A DNA stretch of 64,000 nt from Xanthomonas campestris pv. badrii (GCF_012848175.1 NZ_CP051651.1:1674001-1738000); one strand, 5' to 3'. Numbered from the stretch's first letter, positions 9,418 through 19,252 are shown. The notes: generated from the letters alone by a model not told the origin. A program made the numbers and translations.

Positions 9418-10785
9418 TTGGGCAATCCTGCAACACAAGACGGAAGCGCCATCATCGAACCCTCAGTTACATCCCCGTTCACGCTGCGCGTCATCCCGCG
9501 CGATCAGCACACCATCTCGCGCAAGGACATCAGCCCCAACGCGCTGCGCGTGTTGTACCGCCTGCGCGAATCGGGCTTTGGCGCCTATCTGGTGGGCGGC
9601 GCGGTCCGCGACCTGCTGGTCGGCGGCCACCCCAAGGATTTCGACGTGGCCACCAGTGCGACGCCGGAAGAGGTCAAGGCGCTGTTCCGCAATTGCCGCC
9701 TGATCGGCCGCCGGTTTCGCCTGGCGCACGTAGTGTTCGGCCGCGAGATCATCGAAGTGGCCACCTTCCGCGCCAACGTCGATGACGGCAGCGGCGACCG
9801 CGAGCTGGATAACGGTCGCCTGGTGCGCGACAACGTCTACGGCACCATCGAAGACGACGCGATCCGCCGCGACTTCACCTGCAACGCGCTGTACTACGCC
9901 ATCGAGGATTTTTCGGTGCGCGATTACTGCGGCGGGTTCGAAGACGTGCAGGCGCGGTTGATGAAGCTGATCGGCGACCCGGAACTGCGCTACCAGGAAG
10001 ACCCGGTGCGCATGCTGCGCGCGGTGCGGCTGGCGGCCAAGCTCAACTTCGAGATCGAGGCCGGCACCGCCGAGCCGATCCCGCGCCTGGCCGGGCTGTT
10101 GTCCGAGGCAGCGCCAGCGCGTTTGTTCGAGGAAATTCTCAAGCTGTTCCTGTCCGGACACGGCGTGGCCAGTTTCGAAGGCCTGGAGCGTTATGGCCTG
10201 CTCGGTGCGCTGTTCCCGGAAAGCGCCGCAGCCCTGAAATCCAATCGCAGCGGTGCACTGCGCGCAATGGTGCTGGAAGGCCTGCGCAATACCGATGCGC
10301 GCGTTGCCAACGACGAGCCGGTGTCGCCGGCGTTCCTGTTCGCGCTGCTGCTGTGGCCGGCGTTCTGCCGCACCCTGATGGGGTTGCAGGCGCAGGGCGT
10401 GCAGCCGGAGGATGCGCAGCGCCGTGCCGCCGACCGCGTCACCTTGCACCAGCTGGAACGGGTGGCATTGCCGCGGCGTTTTTCGCTGCCGATGCAGGAA
10501 ATCTGGTTGCTGCAGACGCGCTTCTCCTCGCGCCAGCGCAAGCGCGTGTTCCGCACCTTGTCGCATCCGCGCTTCCGCGCGGCCTTCGATTTCCTGGCGC
10601 TGCGCCAGTTCGCGTCGCCCGACCATGCGGCCGATGTCGAGTTCTGGCGCGAGGCGCAGACCTCCTCCGGCCAGGAGCTGGTGGATGCCATCGAATCGGC
10701 GCAGGCCGACCACGAGGGCGAGGGCGGCGCGCCGCGCAAGCGTCGCCGTCGCCGCCGTCGCACCGGCGCACCGGCAGGCGAGTAG
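9418..10785 (+). CDS. pcnB: Poly(A) polymerase I
   Basis: Class II nucleotidyltransferase of up to 455 residues that adds 3' poly(A) tails to RNA and so promotes decay. Marks are the N-terminal [15 protein letters not shown], the catalytic head [20 protein letters not shown] with [22 protein letters not shown], and the [18 protein letters not shown] helix. The basic tail (residues 436-447 are nearly all Arg/Lys) fits RNA binding. No ATG precedes the conserved region: the first start is a TTG at 9418, and an in-frame ATC at 9451 sits behind GGAAG. pcnB of E. coli starts with AUU, so the real start is open. folK follows after three bases. Confidence 0.94.
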   Translation: MGNPATQDGSAIIEPSVTSPFTLRVIPRDQHTISRKDISPNALRVLYRLRESGFGAYLVGGAVRDLLVGGHPKDFDVATSATPEEVKALFRNCRLIGRRFRLAHVVFGREIIEVATFRANVDDGSGDRELDNGRLVRDNVYGTIEDDAIRRDFTCNALYYAIEDFSVRDYCGGFEDVQARLMKLIGDPELRYQEDPVRMLRAVRLAAKLNFEIEAGTAEPIPRLAGLLSEAAPARLFEEILKLFLSGHGVASFEGLERYGLLGALFPESAAALKSNRSGALRAMVLEGLRNTDARVANDEPVSPAFLFALLLWPAFCRTLMGLQAQGVQPEDAQRRAADRVTLHQLERVALPRRFSLPMQEIWLLQTRFSSRQRKRVFRTLSHPRFRAAFDFLALRQFASPDHAADVEFWREAQTSSGQELVDAIESAQADHEGEGGAPRKRRRRRRRTGAPAGE

Positions 10786-10788
10786 GGC

Positions 10789-11274
10789 ATGCACACCGCC
10801 TTTGTCGGCCTGGGTGCCAACCTGGGCCCGGCCGAGGCCAGTGTCCGTGCGGCCATCGCCGCGCTGGAGGCCGTGCCGCAGTCCACGCTGGTAGCGGCCT
10901 CGCGCCTGTACCGCACCCCGGCCTGGGGGCGCGAAGACCAACCCGATTTCATCAACGCCGTGGCCCAGCTGCAGACCGGGCTTGCCCCGCTGGCGCTGCT
11001 GGATGCCTTGTTGGGCATCGAACGGGCCTTTGGGCGCGAACGTCTGTCCGGCGAGCGCTGGGGCCCGCGCACGCTGGACCTGGATCTGTTGCTGTACGCC
11101 GACCAGGTGCTGGATCTGCCGCGGCTGCAGGTGCCGCATCCGCACCTGCATGCGCGCGCCTTTGCGCTGCTGCCGCTGTCCGAGCTGGCGCCGGAGGCGA
11201 TCATTCCGGGTCATGGAACAGTGCGGCACGCCCTGCAAACCATCGATGCCTGCGGGCTGGAGCCGATTGGGTAG
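10789..11274 (+). CDS. folK: 2-amino-4-hydroxy-6-hydroxymethyldihydropteridine pyrophosphokinase
   Basis: HPPK of 161 residues, transferring pyrophosphate from ATP to 6-hydroxymethyl-7,8-dihydropterin in folate synthesis. Marks are [15 protein letters not shown] at the N-terminus, [23 protein letters not shown], and [14 protein letters not shown] with the two metal-binding aspartates. The start is an ATG three bases after the pcnB stop. The pcnB-folK-panBC order is widespread in gammaproteobacteria, so an operon is likely. Together with folE2 upstream, the window encodes two separated folate steps. Confidence 0.96.
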   Translation: MHTAFVGLGANLGPAEASVRAAIAALEAVPQSTLVAASRLYRTPAWGREDQPDFINAVAQLQTGLAPLALLDALLGIERAFGRERLSGERWGPRTLDLDLLLYADQVLDLPRLQVPHPHLHARAFALLPLSELAPEAIIPGHGTVRHALQTIDACGLEPIG

Positions 11275-11309
11275 ATAATGGCCGGCTCATCACCCCACGT
11301 AATGACTTC

Positions 11310-12125
11310 ATGAGCAGCCATAGCGACAGCAAGCCCTGGACCGTGCCCGCCCTGGCCGAGGCCAAGCGGGCGGGTCGAAAACTGGTCATGTTGACCGCCT
11401 ACGACGCCGGCTTTGCGCGCAGCTTCGACGCCAACGGCGTGGACCTGATCCTGGTCGGCGACTCGCTGGGCATGGTGGTGCAGGGACACGATTCCACCTT
11501 GCCGGTGACCACCGCCGACATGGTCTACCACACCGCCGCAGTGGCACGCGTGCTGGAACGCGCGTTGCTGGTGGCCGACCTGTCGTTCCAGGCCGATGCC
11601 ACTCCCGAGCGGGCGCTAGATGCCGCCACCCAGCTGCTGCAGGCCGGTGCGGAGATGGTCAAGATCGAAGGCGCCGGGCACAAGCTCGAGGTCATCCACT
11701 ACCTGGTCGAGCGCGAGATCCCGGTGTGCTCGCACCTGGGGCTGACGCCGCAGTCGGTGTTGCGGTTTGGCGGCTACAAGGTGCAGGGCCGTGGCGAAGC
11801 CGGCGAGCAACTGCGCCGCGATGCGCAGGCGGTGGTCGACGCCGGTGCCAGCCTGGTGGTGCTGGAATGCGTGCCGACGCCGATCGCCGCGCAGATCAGC
11901 GCCGAGCTGCAGGTGCCCACCATCGGCATCGGCGCCGGCCCCGGCTGCGACGGCCAGGTGCTGGTGATGCACGACATGCTGGGCCTGGACAGCGGCCATC
12001 GCCGTCCCAAGTTCGTCAAGGATTTCCTGGCCGAGGGCGGCTCGGTGGCTGGCGCGGTGCGTGCCTATGCGCAGGCCGTGCGCGATGGCAGTTTCCCCGA
12101 TGCAGAGCACGCGTACGCCGCATGA
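11310..12125 (+). CDS. panB: 3-methyl-2-oxobutanoate hydroxymethyltransferase
   Basis: Ketopantoate hydroxymethyltransferase of 271 residues, the first committed step of pantothenate synthesis, using methylene-tetrahydrofolate. Marks are [17 protein letters not shown], the Mg-binding [43 protein letters not shown] and [15 protein letters not shown]. The ATG at 11310 is the natural start: the protein begins [19 protein letters not shown]. The stop overlaps the panC start as ATGA, indicating coupled translation. Confidence 0.97.
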   Translation: MSSHSDSKPWTVPALAEAKRAGRKLVMLTAYDAGFARSFDANGVDLILVGDSLGMVVQGHDSTLPVTTADMVYHTAAVARVLERALLVADLSFQADATPERALDAATQLLQAGAEMVKIEGAGHKLEVIHYLVEREIPVCSHLGLTPQSVLRFGGYKVQGRGEAGEQLRRDAQAVVDAGASLVVLECVPTPIAAQISAELQVPTIGIGAGPGCDGQVLVMHDMLGLDSGHRRPKFVKDFLAEGGSVAGAVRAYAQAVRDGSFPDAEHAYAA

Positions 12126-12964
12126 TCCAGACCATTACCGATCTCTCCGCCCTGCGCGCTCTGGTTACCGGCTGGAAGCGCGAAGGCCTGCGCGTGGCGC
12201 TGGTGCCCACCATGGGCAACCTGCATGCCGGCCATTACTCGTTGGTGATGCTGGCGCGCCAGTACGCCGACCGCGTGGTGTCCAGCGTGTTCGTCAACCC
12301 GACCCAGTTCGGGCCGAACGAAGATTTCGCCCGCTACCCGCGCACGCCGGAGGCCGACCTGCGCGGCCTGGAAGATGCCGGCTGCGATGCGCTGTGGCTG
12401 CCGGACGTGGACACGATGTACCCGCTGGGTACCGCGCTGGCCACGCCGATCCATGCGCCGGGCGTCAGTGACGTGCTCGAAGGCGTGTGCCGCCCAGGCC
12501 ATTTCGACGGCGTCTGCACCGTGGTGGCGCGCCTGTTCAACCAGGTGCAGCCGGACGTGGCGGCGTTCGGCAAGAAGGATTACCAGCAGCTGGCGGTGAT
12601 CCGGCAGATGGTGGCCGACCTGGCGTTTCCGATCGAGATTCTGGGCGGCAGCATCGTGCGCGAGGCCGATGGCCTGGCGATGAGCTCGCGCAACCAGTAT
12701 CTGTCGGCCGACGATCGCCCGGCTGCCGCGCAGATCCGCAAGGTGCTGCTGCAGATGCGCGACAGCTACGCGGCCGGCACGCCGCGTACGCAGGTCGAAC
12801 AGGCCGCTACCGGCGCGCTGCAGCAGGCCGGATTTCAGGTCGATTACGCGGTGGTGCGGCTGCCGGACCTGAGCGAGCCGGGCGAAGGCACCGCCGGTGC
12901 GCGCGTGGCGCTGATCGCCGCACGGCTGGGCAGCACCCGCCTGATCGACAACCTGGAGTTCTGA
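12122..12964 (+). CDS. panC: Pantothenate synthetase
   Basis: Pantoate-beta-alanine ligase of 280 residues, joining pantoate and beta-alanine through a pantoyl-adenylate in the cytoplasm. Marks are the nucleotidyltransferase motif [68 protein letters not shown] and the KMSKS-like [11 protein letters not shown]. The ATG overlaps the panB stop codon. panD follows after 181 bases that hold its own -10-like box, so panD may also be transcribed separately. Confidence 0.97.
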   Translation: MIQTITDLSALRALVTGWKREGLRVALVPTMGNLHAGHYSLVMLARQYADRVVSSVFVNPTQFGPNEDFARYPRTPEADLRGLEDAGCDALWLPDVDTMYPLGTALATPIHAPGVSDVLEGVCRPGHFDGVCTVVARLFNQVQPDVAAFGKKDYQQLAVIRQMVADLAFPIEILGGSIVREADGLAMSSRNQYLSADDRPAAAQIRKVLLQMRDSYAAGTPRTQVEQAATGALQQAGFQVDYAVVRLPDLSEPGEGTAGARVALIAARLGSTRLIDNLEF

Positions 12965-13065
12965 GCCGGCCGAGCGTGCGCCGGCAGCCGGCGTGGTGGC
13001 CGGCATCGGTGACCGGTCCTGGGAGAGGTCAGGCCGTCGCCTTGTCGTGGGCCTGAAGCCCTCAC

Positions 13066-13089
13066 CACCGGCGGCCGCGCCAGCCGGTG
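13066..13089 (+). other. Hairpin between panC and panD
   Basis: CACCGGC (13066-13072) pairs perfectly with GCCGGTG (13083-13089). It precedes GCTAAAAT (13106-13113), a -10-like sequence 32 bases before panD. No T-run follows, so it is either weak attenuation or an accident of GC-rich sequence. Confidence 0.3.
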
Positions 13090-13145
13090 GGCGCGGGCGC
13101 TTTCCGCTAAAATGCCGGCTTTCCTTTTGTCGTTGCCTTCCGTCC

Positions 13146-13526
13146 ATGCACCTGTCCCTGCTGAAAGCCAAGATCCACCGCGCCACCGTCACCCACTCCG
13201 AGCTCAACTACGAAGGCTCGATCGCCATCGACGGCCTGCTGCTCGAAGCGACCGGCATCCGTGAGTTCGAACAGGTCCATATCTGGGACGTGACCAACGG
13301 TGCGCGCTTCAGCACCTATGCCATCCGTGCCGAAGACGGCAGCGGCATCATGTCGCTCAACGGCGGTGCTGCACGTCACGTGCAGGTGGGCGATCTGATC
13401 ATCGTGGCGGCGTTTGCCAGCATGAGCGAAGACGAAGCCAAGACCTTCAAGCCCAATCTGGTATATGTGAACGCGCAGAACGCGATTTCCCACACCAACC
13501 ACAGCATCCCCACGCAGGCCGCATGA
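13146..13526 (+). CDS. panD: Aspartate 1-decarboxylase proenzyme
   Basis: A 126-residue pyruvoyl enzyme making beta-alanine from aspartate for pantothenate. The self-cleavage site NYEGS places Gly24-Ser25 as the scissile bond that yields the pyruvoyl group. Other marks are [19 protein letters not shown], the conserved [17 protein letters not shown], and [20 protein letters not shown]. The ATG at 13146 is the only start giving the usual N-terminus [13 protein letters not shown]. The stop overlaps the pgi start as ATGA. Confidence 0.97.
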   Translation: MHLSLLKAKIHRATVTHSELNYEGSIAIDGLLLEATGIREFEQVHIWDVTNGARFSTYAIRAEDGSGIMSLNGGAARHVQVGDLIIVAAFASMSEDEAKTFKPNLVYVNAQNAISHTNHSIPTQAA

Positions 13527-15037
13527 CACAGACCAACGGATTCGACGCGCTTCACGCCCACGCCCAGCGCCTGCGCGGCGCTGCCATCCCCGCATTGCTT
13601 GCCGCCGAGCCGCAGCGGCCCACGCAGTACGCCAGGCAAGTCGGTCCGTTGTATTTCAATTTCGCGCGGCAGAAGTACGACCGCGCCGCGCTCGATGCCT
13701 TGTTCGCCATTGCGCGCGAACGCGATCTGGCCGGTGCGTTCCAGCGTCTGTTTCGTGGCGAGCAGGTCAATGTCACCGAACAGCGCGCTGCCCTGCACAC
13801 CGCATTGCGTGGCGACCTGACCGACGCGCCGGTGGCCTCGAAGGCCTACGCCACTGCCGCAGAAGTGCGGCAGCGGATGGGCGCGTTGATCCAGCAACTC
13901 GAAGCCACCGACGTCACCGACATCGTCAGTGTCGGCATCGGTGGGTCGGACCTGGGCCCGCGCCTGGTGGCCGATGCGCTGCGCCCGGTCACCGGTGCGC
14001 GCTTCCGCGTGCATTTCGTGTCCAACGTCGACGGCGCGGCGATGCAGCGCACCTTGGCGACGCTGGACCCGGCGCGCACCGCCGGCATCCTGATTTCCAA
14101 GACCTTCGGCACCCAGGAAACGCTGCTCAATGGCGGCATCCTGCATGCCTGGCTCGGTGGCAGCGAGCGCCTGTATGCGGTGAGCGCCAACCCCGAACGC
14201 GCCGCCAAGGCGTTCGACATCGCCCCAGGCCGCGTGCTGCCGATGTGGGATTGGGTGGGCGGGCGCTACTCGTTGTGGTCGGCAGTGGGCTTTCCGATTG
14301 CGCTGGCGATCGGCTTCGAGCGTTTCGAACACTTGCTGGAGGGTGCCGCGCAGTTCGACGCGCATGCGCTCAATACGCCGCTGGAAGAAAACGTTGCAGT
14401 GCTGCATGGCCTGACCGCGGTGTGGAACCGCAATCTGCTCGGCAGTGCCACCCATGCGGTGATGACCTATGACCAGCGCCTGGCCTTGTTGCCGGCGTAT
14501 CTGCAGCAGCTGGTGATGGAGAGCCTGGGCAAGCGCGTCAAGCTCGACGGCTCGGCGGTGGATAGCGACACCGTGTCGGTGTGGTGGGGCGGTGCGGGCA
14601 CCGATGTGCAACACAGCTTCTTCCAGGCGTTGCACCAGGGCACCAGCGTGGTGCCGGCCGATTTCATCGGCACCGTGCACAACGACGACCCGTATGCGGA
14701 AAACCATATCGCGCTGATGGCCAACGTCCTGGCGCAGACCGAGGCCTTGGCCAATGGCCAGGACAGCAGCGACCCGCATCGCAGCTATCCGGGCGGCCGC
14801 CCGAGTACGGTGATCCTGCTCGACGCGCTGACCCCGCAGGCGTTGGGTGCGCTGATCTCGATGTACGAGCACAGTGTCTACGTGCAGTCGGTGATGTGGG
14901 GCATCAATGCGTTCGACCAGTTCGGTGTCGAACTGGGCAAGCAGTTGGCCAGTCAGCTGCTGCCGGCACTAAAGGGCGAATCTGCCGATGTCGCCGACCC
15001 GGTGACGCGCGAGCTGCTGGGCAAGTTGCGCGGCTGA
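13523..15037 (+). CDS. pgi: Glucose-6-phosphate isomerase
   Basis: A 504-residue enzyme interconverting glucose 6-phosphate and fructose 6-phosphate. Marks are [33 protein letters not shown], the family signature [34 protein letters not shown] and the late [17 protein letters not shown]. In Xanthomonas it links Entner-Doudoroff flux to sugar-nucleotide and exopolysaccharide supply. Its start codon overlaps the panD stop; a strong hairpin follows, so it closes the pcnB-to-pgi run. Confidence 0.97.
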   Translation: MTQTNGFDALHAHAQRLRGAAIPALLAAEPQRPTQYARQVGPLYFNFARQKYDRAALDALFAIARERDLAGAFQRLFRGEQVNVTEQRAALHTALRGDLTDAPVASKAYATAAEVRQRMGALIQQLEATDVTDIVSVGIGGSDLGPRLVADALRPVTGARFRVHFVSNVDGAAMQRTLATLDPARTAGILISKTFGTQETLLNGGILHAWLGGSERLYAVSANPERAAKAFDIAPGRVLPMWDWVGGRYSLWSAVGFPIALAIGFERFEHLLEGAAQFDAHALNTPLEENVAVLHGLTAVWNRNLLGSATHAVMTYDQRLALLPAYLQQLVMESLGKRVKLDGSAVDSDTVSVWWGGAGTDVQHSFFQALHQGTSVVPADFIGTVHNDDPYAENHIALMANVLAQTEALANGQDSSDPHRSYPGGRPSTVILLDALTPQALGALISMYEHSVYVQSVMWGINAFDQFGVELGKQLASQLLPALKGESADVADPVTRELLGKLRG

Positions 15038-15062
15038 GCCTGGCACAGTGCGCGTGACAAGG

Positions 15063-15085
15063 AACGGGGCCTGCGGGCCCCGTTT
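15063..15085 (+). terminator. Hairpin terminator after pgi
   Basis: AACGGGGCC pairs with GGCCCCGTT over 9 bp around a short TGCG-type loop about 25 bases after the pgi stop, followed by a T-containing but not continuous tail (TTCCGTTTGG). Confidence 0.7.
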
Positions 15086-15276
15086 CCGTTTGGAGCAGCC
15101 CAACGAGAGGAGTGCGCTCACCCAAGCGGGCGAGGCCGATGCTTGGCGCGGCATGGACCACGCGTGCATCCGGGTCTGAGGGCCGTCTGCGCCCATCTGA
15201 CAGCTGTCTGCTGCGTATCAATCAGCCGTACTTGGTTCGGCACTTTTTTCCACCCAGGCTAAAATGGACAAATTTC

Positions 15277-15294
15277 CCAAAATGGGTATTTTGG
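15277..15294. promoter_or_regulatory. Inverted repeat, likely autoregulatory operator of the toxin-antitoxin pair
   Basis: CCAAAAT at 15277-15283 and ATTTTGG at 15288-15294 form a perfect 7-bp inverted repeat around GGGT, 37 bases before the antitoxin start. A further AAAATGG copy lies at 15261-15267. Phd/YefM antitoxins bind such palindromes in their own promoters. Confidence 0.6.
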
Positions 15295-15330
15295 CGTAGC
15301 CTGAGGTTACTCACTTCGCAGGACCGCCCC

Positions 15331-15675
15331 ATGTCCCGTCATCAGGATTTGCCCGAGCTCGAAAGAGCGCCAGCGGCCGAGATCAAGATCAAGGGCTGGC
15401 CCAGCCTGATGCGCAAGGTGCGCACCCACGGCGCGGTCGTCATCACCAATCACAATCATCCCGAAGCGGTGGTGGTGGATGCCGAGGAATACCGGCATCT
15501 GGTGCAGCAGGCCAGCGCGCTTGCCGGTGCGACCACGCGCGCGCAGTCGCTGCAGGCCTTGCAGGCCAGATTCGACGCGCATCTTGCCGCGGTGACCGAT
15601 GGCGCAGTGCTGGCCCAGGTGATCGCCAAGCCCGCACGCCGTGGCCGCAGGGTCGCCTTGGGCCCGTCGCTCTGA
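15331..15675 (+). CDS. Phd/YefM-family antitoxin
   Basis: A 114-residue protein with the Phd/YefM fold in its first 60 residues: a short basic N-terminus, AEIKIKGWPSLMRKVRTHGA, then VVITNHNHPEAVVVDAEEYR. This domain binds DNA as a dimer; the remaining tail (VQQASALAGATTRAQSLQAL onward) would wrap the toxin. Three bases separate it from the downstream P-loop gene, so the pair is co-transcribed, antitoxin first. A perfect inverted repeat lies just upstream. The antitoxin class is clear; pairing a Phd-like antitoxin with a zeta-like kinase is less usual than epsilon-zeta. Confidence 0.82.
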   Translation: MSRHQDLPELERAPAAEIKIKGWPSLMRKVRTHGAVVITNHNHPEAVVVDAEEYRHLVQQASALAGATTRAQSLQALQARFDAHLAAVTDGAVLAQVIAKPARRGRRVALGPSL

Positions 15676-15678
15676 TCG

Positions 15679-16305
15679 ATGGGAAACATCCTGGTACTGG
15701 CGGGCGTCAACGGGGCCGGCAAGAGTTCGTTGCTGGGTAGCTTGCTGCAGGAAGACGGCGCCAGCTGGTTCAACCGGGATGCGTTCACCAGAGCGCTGGT
15801 GGAGCAGGGCTGGACACTGGAAGATGCCAATGCGCAGGCCTGGCACGAGGGCGTACGACGGCTGCGCCAGGCGATGTCCGATGGCAGCGATTACGCCTTT
15901 GAAACCACATTGGGCGCGAACACCATTCCGCGCTTGCTGCGCGAGGCCTGCGCGCAGCACACGGTGGCGATCTGGTTCTGCGGTTTGTCGACGGTGGAGC
16001 TGCACATCGAACGTGTTGCAGTGCGGGTCGCCGCTGGAGGCCATGCGATCGCAGAGCACAGGATCCGCGAGCGCTTCGATGCCTCGCGCGCCAACCTGAT
16101 CGCCTTGCTGCCGCATCTGTCGGTGCTGCACGTCTACGACAACAGCGCACCGGCCGATGCCGCAGGGCAGGTGGCGCCGTTGCTGGTGCTGGAACTGGAC
16201 CGCAGCGGTCTGCAATACCCGCAAACCCCAGAAGAATTGGCACGGGTGCCCGATTGGGCCAAGCCCATCGTGATGGCGGCACTGGAAACGCGCGGCGTGC
16301 TTTGA
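15679..16305 (+). CDS. Zeta-like P-loop kinase, putative toxin
   Basis: A 208-residue protein starting MGNILVLAGVNGAGKSSLL, with Walker A GVNGAGKSS at residues 9-17 and the zeta-toxin-type YAFETTLGANTIPRLL at about residues 73-89. The lid-like region VAAGGHAIAEHRIRERFDAS carries Arg residues that in zeta toxins hold the gamma phosphate. Zeta toxins phosphorylate UDP-N-acetylglucosamine and block cell-wall synthesis; whether this one does is inference from the fold. It lies three bases after a Phd-like antitoxin. It could instead be a small-molecule kinase without toxicity, but the operon layout favours a toxin-antitoxin pair. Confidence 0.78.
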   Translation: MGNILVLAGVNGAGKSSLLGSLLQEDGASWFNRDAFTRALVEQGWTLEDANAQAWHEGVRRLRQAMSDGSDYAFETTLGANTIPRLLREACAQHTVAIWFCGLSTVELHIERVAVRVAAGGHAIAEHRIRERFDASRANLIALLPHLSVLHVYDNSAPADAAGQVAPLLVLELDRSGLQYPQTPEELARVPDWAKPIVMAALETRGVL

Positions 16306-16542
16306 CGCGCATCCGGTCCTGCAAGCGGTGAGGGCGCCACGCACCGGGCGCACTCAGCTTCTGGCCGTATCCAAACACTTCTACGACTCAAATCCTTGGC
16401 TGTTTTTAATCCTGTATTTGGATGGATTGAACGTTTCGGATAGATCAAATGCTGAGCGAATGATTTGCAGCATGGCTGCAAGGACCAGTCGGGATGGTCG
16501 GTGTGCATGTTTTTCAATGAAGCAGCCAGCAAACGCTGTGGT

Positions 16543-16645
16543 GCGGTGCCCTTACCGCTTGCGGGACCCTGTGGCGGCATGGATGCCGCCACGGAGCCTA
16601 CACGGACGTACTTGCGGCGTGTCCCGCGAGCGGTAAGGGTACCGC
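16543..16645. repeat. Long hairpin repeat, copy A
   Basis: Outer arms of about 25 bases (16543-16567 and 16621-16645) pair with few mismatches, and an inner GTGGCGGCAT/ATGCCGCCAC-type stem lies at about 16570-16591. Copy B is nearly identical. It resembles the abundant intergenic hairpin repeats of Xanthomonas genomes. Confidence 0.75.
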
Positions 16646-16777
16646 GCTCTCGACGCACCAGGCGTTTGACTGCATCCGAGAGGATGACGACATCCTGCGC
16701 AGCGCTGTTCAACGTGGCAGAAAATCCAGTGGATGCTTCAGTCACTTGCGACAGGGCCGCGGCTTGGCTGCAAGGCC

Positions 16778-16877
16778 CTTGCCCGCCCACCATCGCGGGA
16801 CACGCCGTGAATCCGTCCATGGAGGCTCTTATGCGGCATCCATGCCGCATGAGGTCCCGCGACGGTGGGCGGGCAAG
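16778..16877. repeat. Long hairpin repeat, divergent copy C
   Basis: Arms of 24 bases (16778-16801 and 16854-16877) share the GCGGGAC/GTCCCGC core with copies A and B. The inner stem is ATGCGGCAT/ATGCCGCAT at 16831-16850. The outer arm sequence differs (CTTGCCCGCCCACC type), so it is a separate subfamily. Confidence 0.7.
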
Positions 16878-16988
16878 GACCAGTCGGGCAGGTCGGTGTG
16901 CAAAGTTTCAACACGGCAACGAGTAACCCTTGACCGCGCGACCTGATGTCCTTTGCTCTTCAAAGAACCGACAGCCAACTCTCCGGTG

Positions 16989-17090
16989 CGGTGTCCTTAC
17001 CGATTGCGGGACCGTGTGGCGGCATGGATGCCGCCACCGAGCCTACATGGACGTACTTGTGGCGTGTCCCGCGGGCGGTGAGGGCACCGC
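16989..17090. repeat. Long hairpin repeat, copy B
   Basis: Near-identical to copy A in the same orientation, from GCGGTGTCC at 16989 to GGGCACCGC at 17090, with the same inner GGCGGCATGGATGCCGCC stem. Arm changes are partly compensatory (for example GTGTCC against GGGCAC), which suggests selection on pairing. Confidence 0.75.
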
Positions 17091-17222
17091 GCACTCGACG
17101 CTGCGCGATGGCCATACATCAGCGCGCCATCATGCAAGCGCCGGTCGCGCAGTGGATACGACCGACGAAAGAAGATGCCGCTCGCAGCGCCTTGCCAGCA
17201 CTGCGAGCGACGACGCCTGCGC

Positions 17223-19178
17223 TTATGCCTTGCTCAATTGCACTGCCACCGGGTCGCCTGTGAGATATCCCACCGCGGCGCCGAAGCGGTTCTTGTAGTT
17301 GGCGCGTACCAGCGGGTCCAGCGTCGCCTTGACGGTGTCGTGCAGCGGGCTTTCCCAGTCGCCCGGATGCTGGAAGTTGCTCATCACGTAGGTCCAGCCG
17401 TGGATCTGGTCCACCGCGTGCAGGCCGGTGGATTCGGCGCCGGCCGGCACCGAGAGCAGGCGGGTCAGCGTGCCGTTGTCCACGTGGTAGGCCCACAGGA
17501 AATTATTGACGTGCAGGCTGCTGTCCTCGCCGATGAACAGGGTGCGCAGTGATTCGGAGAACTTGAGGTTGTCCGGGTTGGCCAGCCGGTCGGGATCGGC
17601 CAGATTGCCCAGCGCGTCCGGCTGCGCCAAGTCGTGGCCGGTCAGGGCGGCGGGAGCGGCCATGTCGATCGGCACCCAGTCGCTGTGGATCGGCGCACCG
17701 CTGTTGTCGCGGCGCCCGCCGCGCAGGTTCAAGGCATACACCGCGCCCGCATCCGGACCTTCCACCTTCACATCGCCCGAGCCGTTGCGCATGCTGGTGA
17801 CGATGTAGGACATGGCCATGTAGGCGATCTTGTCGCGGGCGTTGACGGTGGTGCCTTCGAGCTTGGTGAAGCCCAGGCTGCCGCCGGCCAGCGCGGCATA
17901 GCGGTGGGTTTCCAGATAGGTGGCGGCCTTTTCCATGCCCGGCTTGATGCGGATCCAGTTAAAGGTGCCGTTGAACGGGATCTTGGTAAAGCTGGCATCG
18001 CCCGGGTCGCTCAGGTGCACGTCGAGGATGTCGGCGGCGGTGAGGCGGTCGGCCAGCGCTTCGATCTCGGCGCTGGTGGCGTGGCCCAGCCTGATCCAGC
18101 TCAGCGTGGCCGCGCCCGGGCCGACGCCGGAGGTCTGGTGCCACTTGCCGACGTACAACGTGCCGGCGGAAAGGTCGGCCTTGCGGTCGGCGATGAACAT
18201 GAACAGCCCGCCATTGGTGGCGTCGTCGCCCATCAGCACGGTGCGCTGGTCGGGCATCACCTGCACCAGCTCGTGCGAGATGCGGCCCAGGCAATAGTGC
18301 TTGCGCACGCTCCCCGTTCCGTCTGGATGGACGGTGATTTCCGGCAGATGGCCGTAGTGATACGGGTTGGCTTTTTCCGGGTCGCCGTACAGATGCGTGC
18401 TGTAGCTGCGGAATTGCGTGTTGCCGGCCAGCGCGGTGGCGTCGGGTTCGTACTCTTCGCTGGACAGGTGGGTATTCCACGGCGACAGGCTGGCGCCGCA
18501 GGTGGTCCACAGCCCGTGCACCGGGGCGGTGTCGACGTTGTGGTACTTCACCAGCGACAGCTTGCCGGTGGCCGGGTCCTGGTCCAGCGTCAGCACCGCG
18601 ATCGGCGCGGGCAGATGACGATTGGTGTCGTTGCCGGCCTGGTCGCGGGTGGTGTATTCGAACTGCACCACCGCGAACACGTGGTTGCCCTTGACGCCCG
18701 GGACCTTGGCGTCGCGCAGGGTCAGCAGCGAGGAACCATCCGGGCAATCGGAAAAGAACGGTCGTTCGGCGCCGGGCTTGGAGCGGTCGATGATGGGGCG
18801 ATGCTGGATGTCGTAGTAGCCGCCGGCCAGTACGGTGCCGCCCTTGCCGTCGGGCACCTGGTCGCCGGTGACGAAGAAGGGCTGGTAAGCCAGCGCATAG
18901 CGTTGGGTGCTGCCGTCGCTGCGGGCCACGCTCAGCGACGAGCCCACCGTGGTGGTGGCCATGGCGGCAGGGTTGGCCAGGCTGGGCGCGGGCATGCCGT
19001 GGAAGGTGGCCGAGACCAGGCGGGCGGGGGTTTCCGAAGGCCGCAGCGGGCGCGCGGCCAGTGCGGCGCTGCCTAGCTGCTGGAACGCGGCGGCGCTGGC
19101 GCTGCCGAGCGGCAACAGGGGAACGGCCGCCATCATTTGCATGAGGCGGCGACGGGAGGGATCGGGGGAGGCGGACAT
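17223..19178 (-). CDS. phoX: PhoX-family (DUF839) phosphatase, Tat-exported
   Basis: A 651-residue protein whose N-terminus MSASPDPSRRRLMQMMAAV is a twin-arginine signal with SRRRLM, followed by a hydrophobic stretch ending near ASAAA. PhoX enzymes are periplasmic, calcium/iron-dependent alkaline phosphatases that release phosphate from monoesters. Family marks include GNHVFAVVQFEYTTRD, VHGLWTTCGASLSPWNTHLS, HYCLGRISHELVQV, VLMGDDATNGGLFMFIADRK and the late LKFSESLRTLFIGEDSS. The ATG at 19178 follows GGAG; a start five codons earlier is possible but weaker. A Pho box lies 75 bases upstream, consistent with induction by phosphate starvation. The family is firm; substrate range is not visible. 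Confidence 0.92.
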   Translation of the reverse strand: MSASPDPSRRRLMQMMAAVPLLPLGSASAAAFQQLGSAALAARPLRPSETPARLVSATFHGMPAPSLANPAAMATTTVGSSLSVARSDGSTQRYALAYQPFFVTGDQVPDGKGGTVLAGGYYDIQHRPIIDRSKPGAERPFFSDCPDGSSLLTLRDAKVPGVKGNHVFAVVQFEYTTRDQAGNDTNRHLPAPIAVLTLDQDPATGKLSLVKYHNVDTAPVHGLWTTCGASLSPWNTHLSSEEYEPDATALAGNTQFRSYSTHLYGDPEKANPYHYGHLPEITVHPDGTGSVRKHYCLGRISHELVQVMPDQRTVLMGDDATNGGLFMFIADRKADLSAGTLYVGKWHQTSGVGPGAATLSWIRLGHATSAEIEALADRLTAADILDVHLSDPGDASFTKIPFNGTFNWIRIKPGMEKAATYLETHRYAALAGGSLGFTKLEGTTVNARDKIAYMAMSYIVTSMRNGSGDVKVEGPDAGAVYALNLRGGRRDNSGAPIHSDWVPIDMAAPAALTGHDLAQPDALGNLADPDRLANPDNLKFSESLRTLFIGEDSSLHVNNFLWAYHVDNGTLTRLLSVPAGAESTGLHAVDQIHGWTYVMSNFQHPGDWESPLHDTVKATLDPLVRANYKNRFGAAVGYLTGDPVAVQLSKA

Positions 19179-19252
19179 CGAAACTCCAGGCAAAGACGAC
19201 GATCAACGATGGCCAGTGGCGCATCGGCAAGCGGTCACGCTAGGCCCGGGAT

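Larger units (their letters stand above)
16306..17222. other. Gene-free region with repeated structures
   Basis: I find no coding gene in these 917 bases. They hold three related long hairpins (listed separately). The flanks repeat too: an AAGGACCAGTCGGG-type module appears near 16480 and again near 16875. The layout suggests two tandem copies of a larger unit of about 400-450 bases that has partly decayed. Confidence 0.6.

Noticed and set aside
16306..17222. CRISPR array or insertion-sequence remnant
   Set aside because: The repeats are long hairpins of unequal spacing without spacers, and no transposase fragment or terminal repeats with target duplication are visible.
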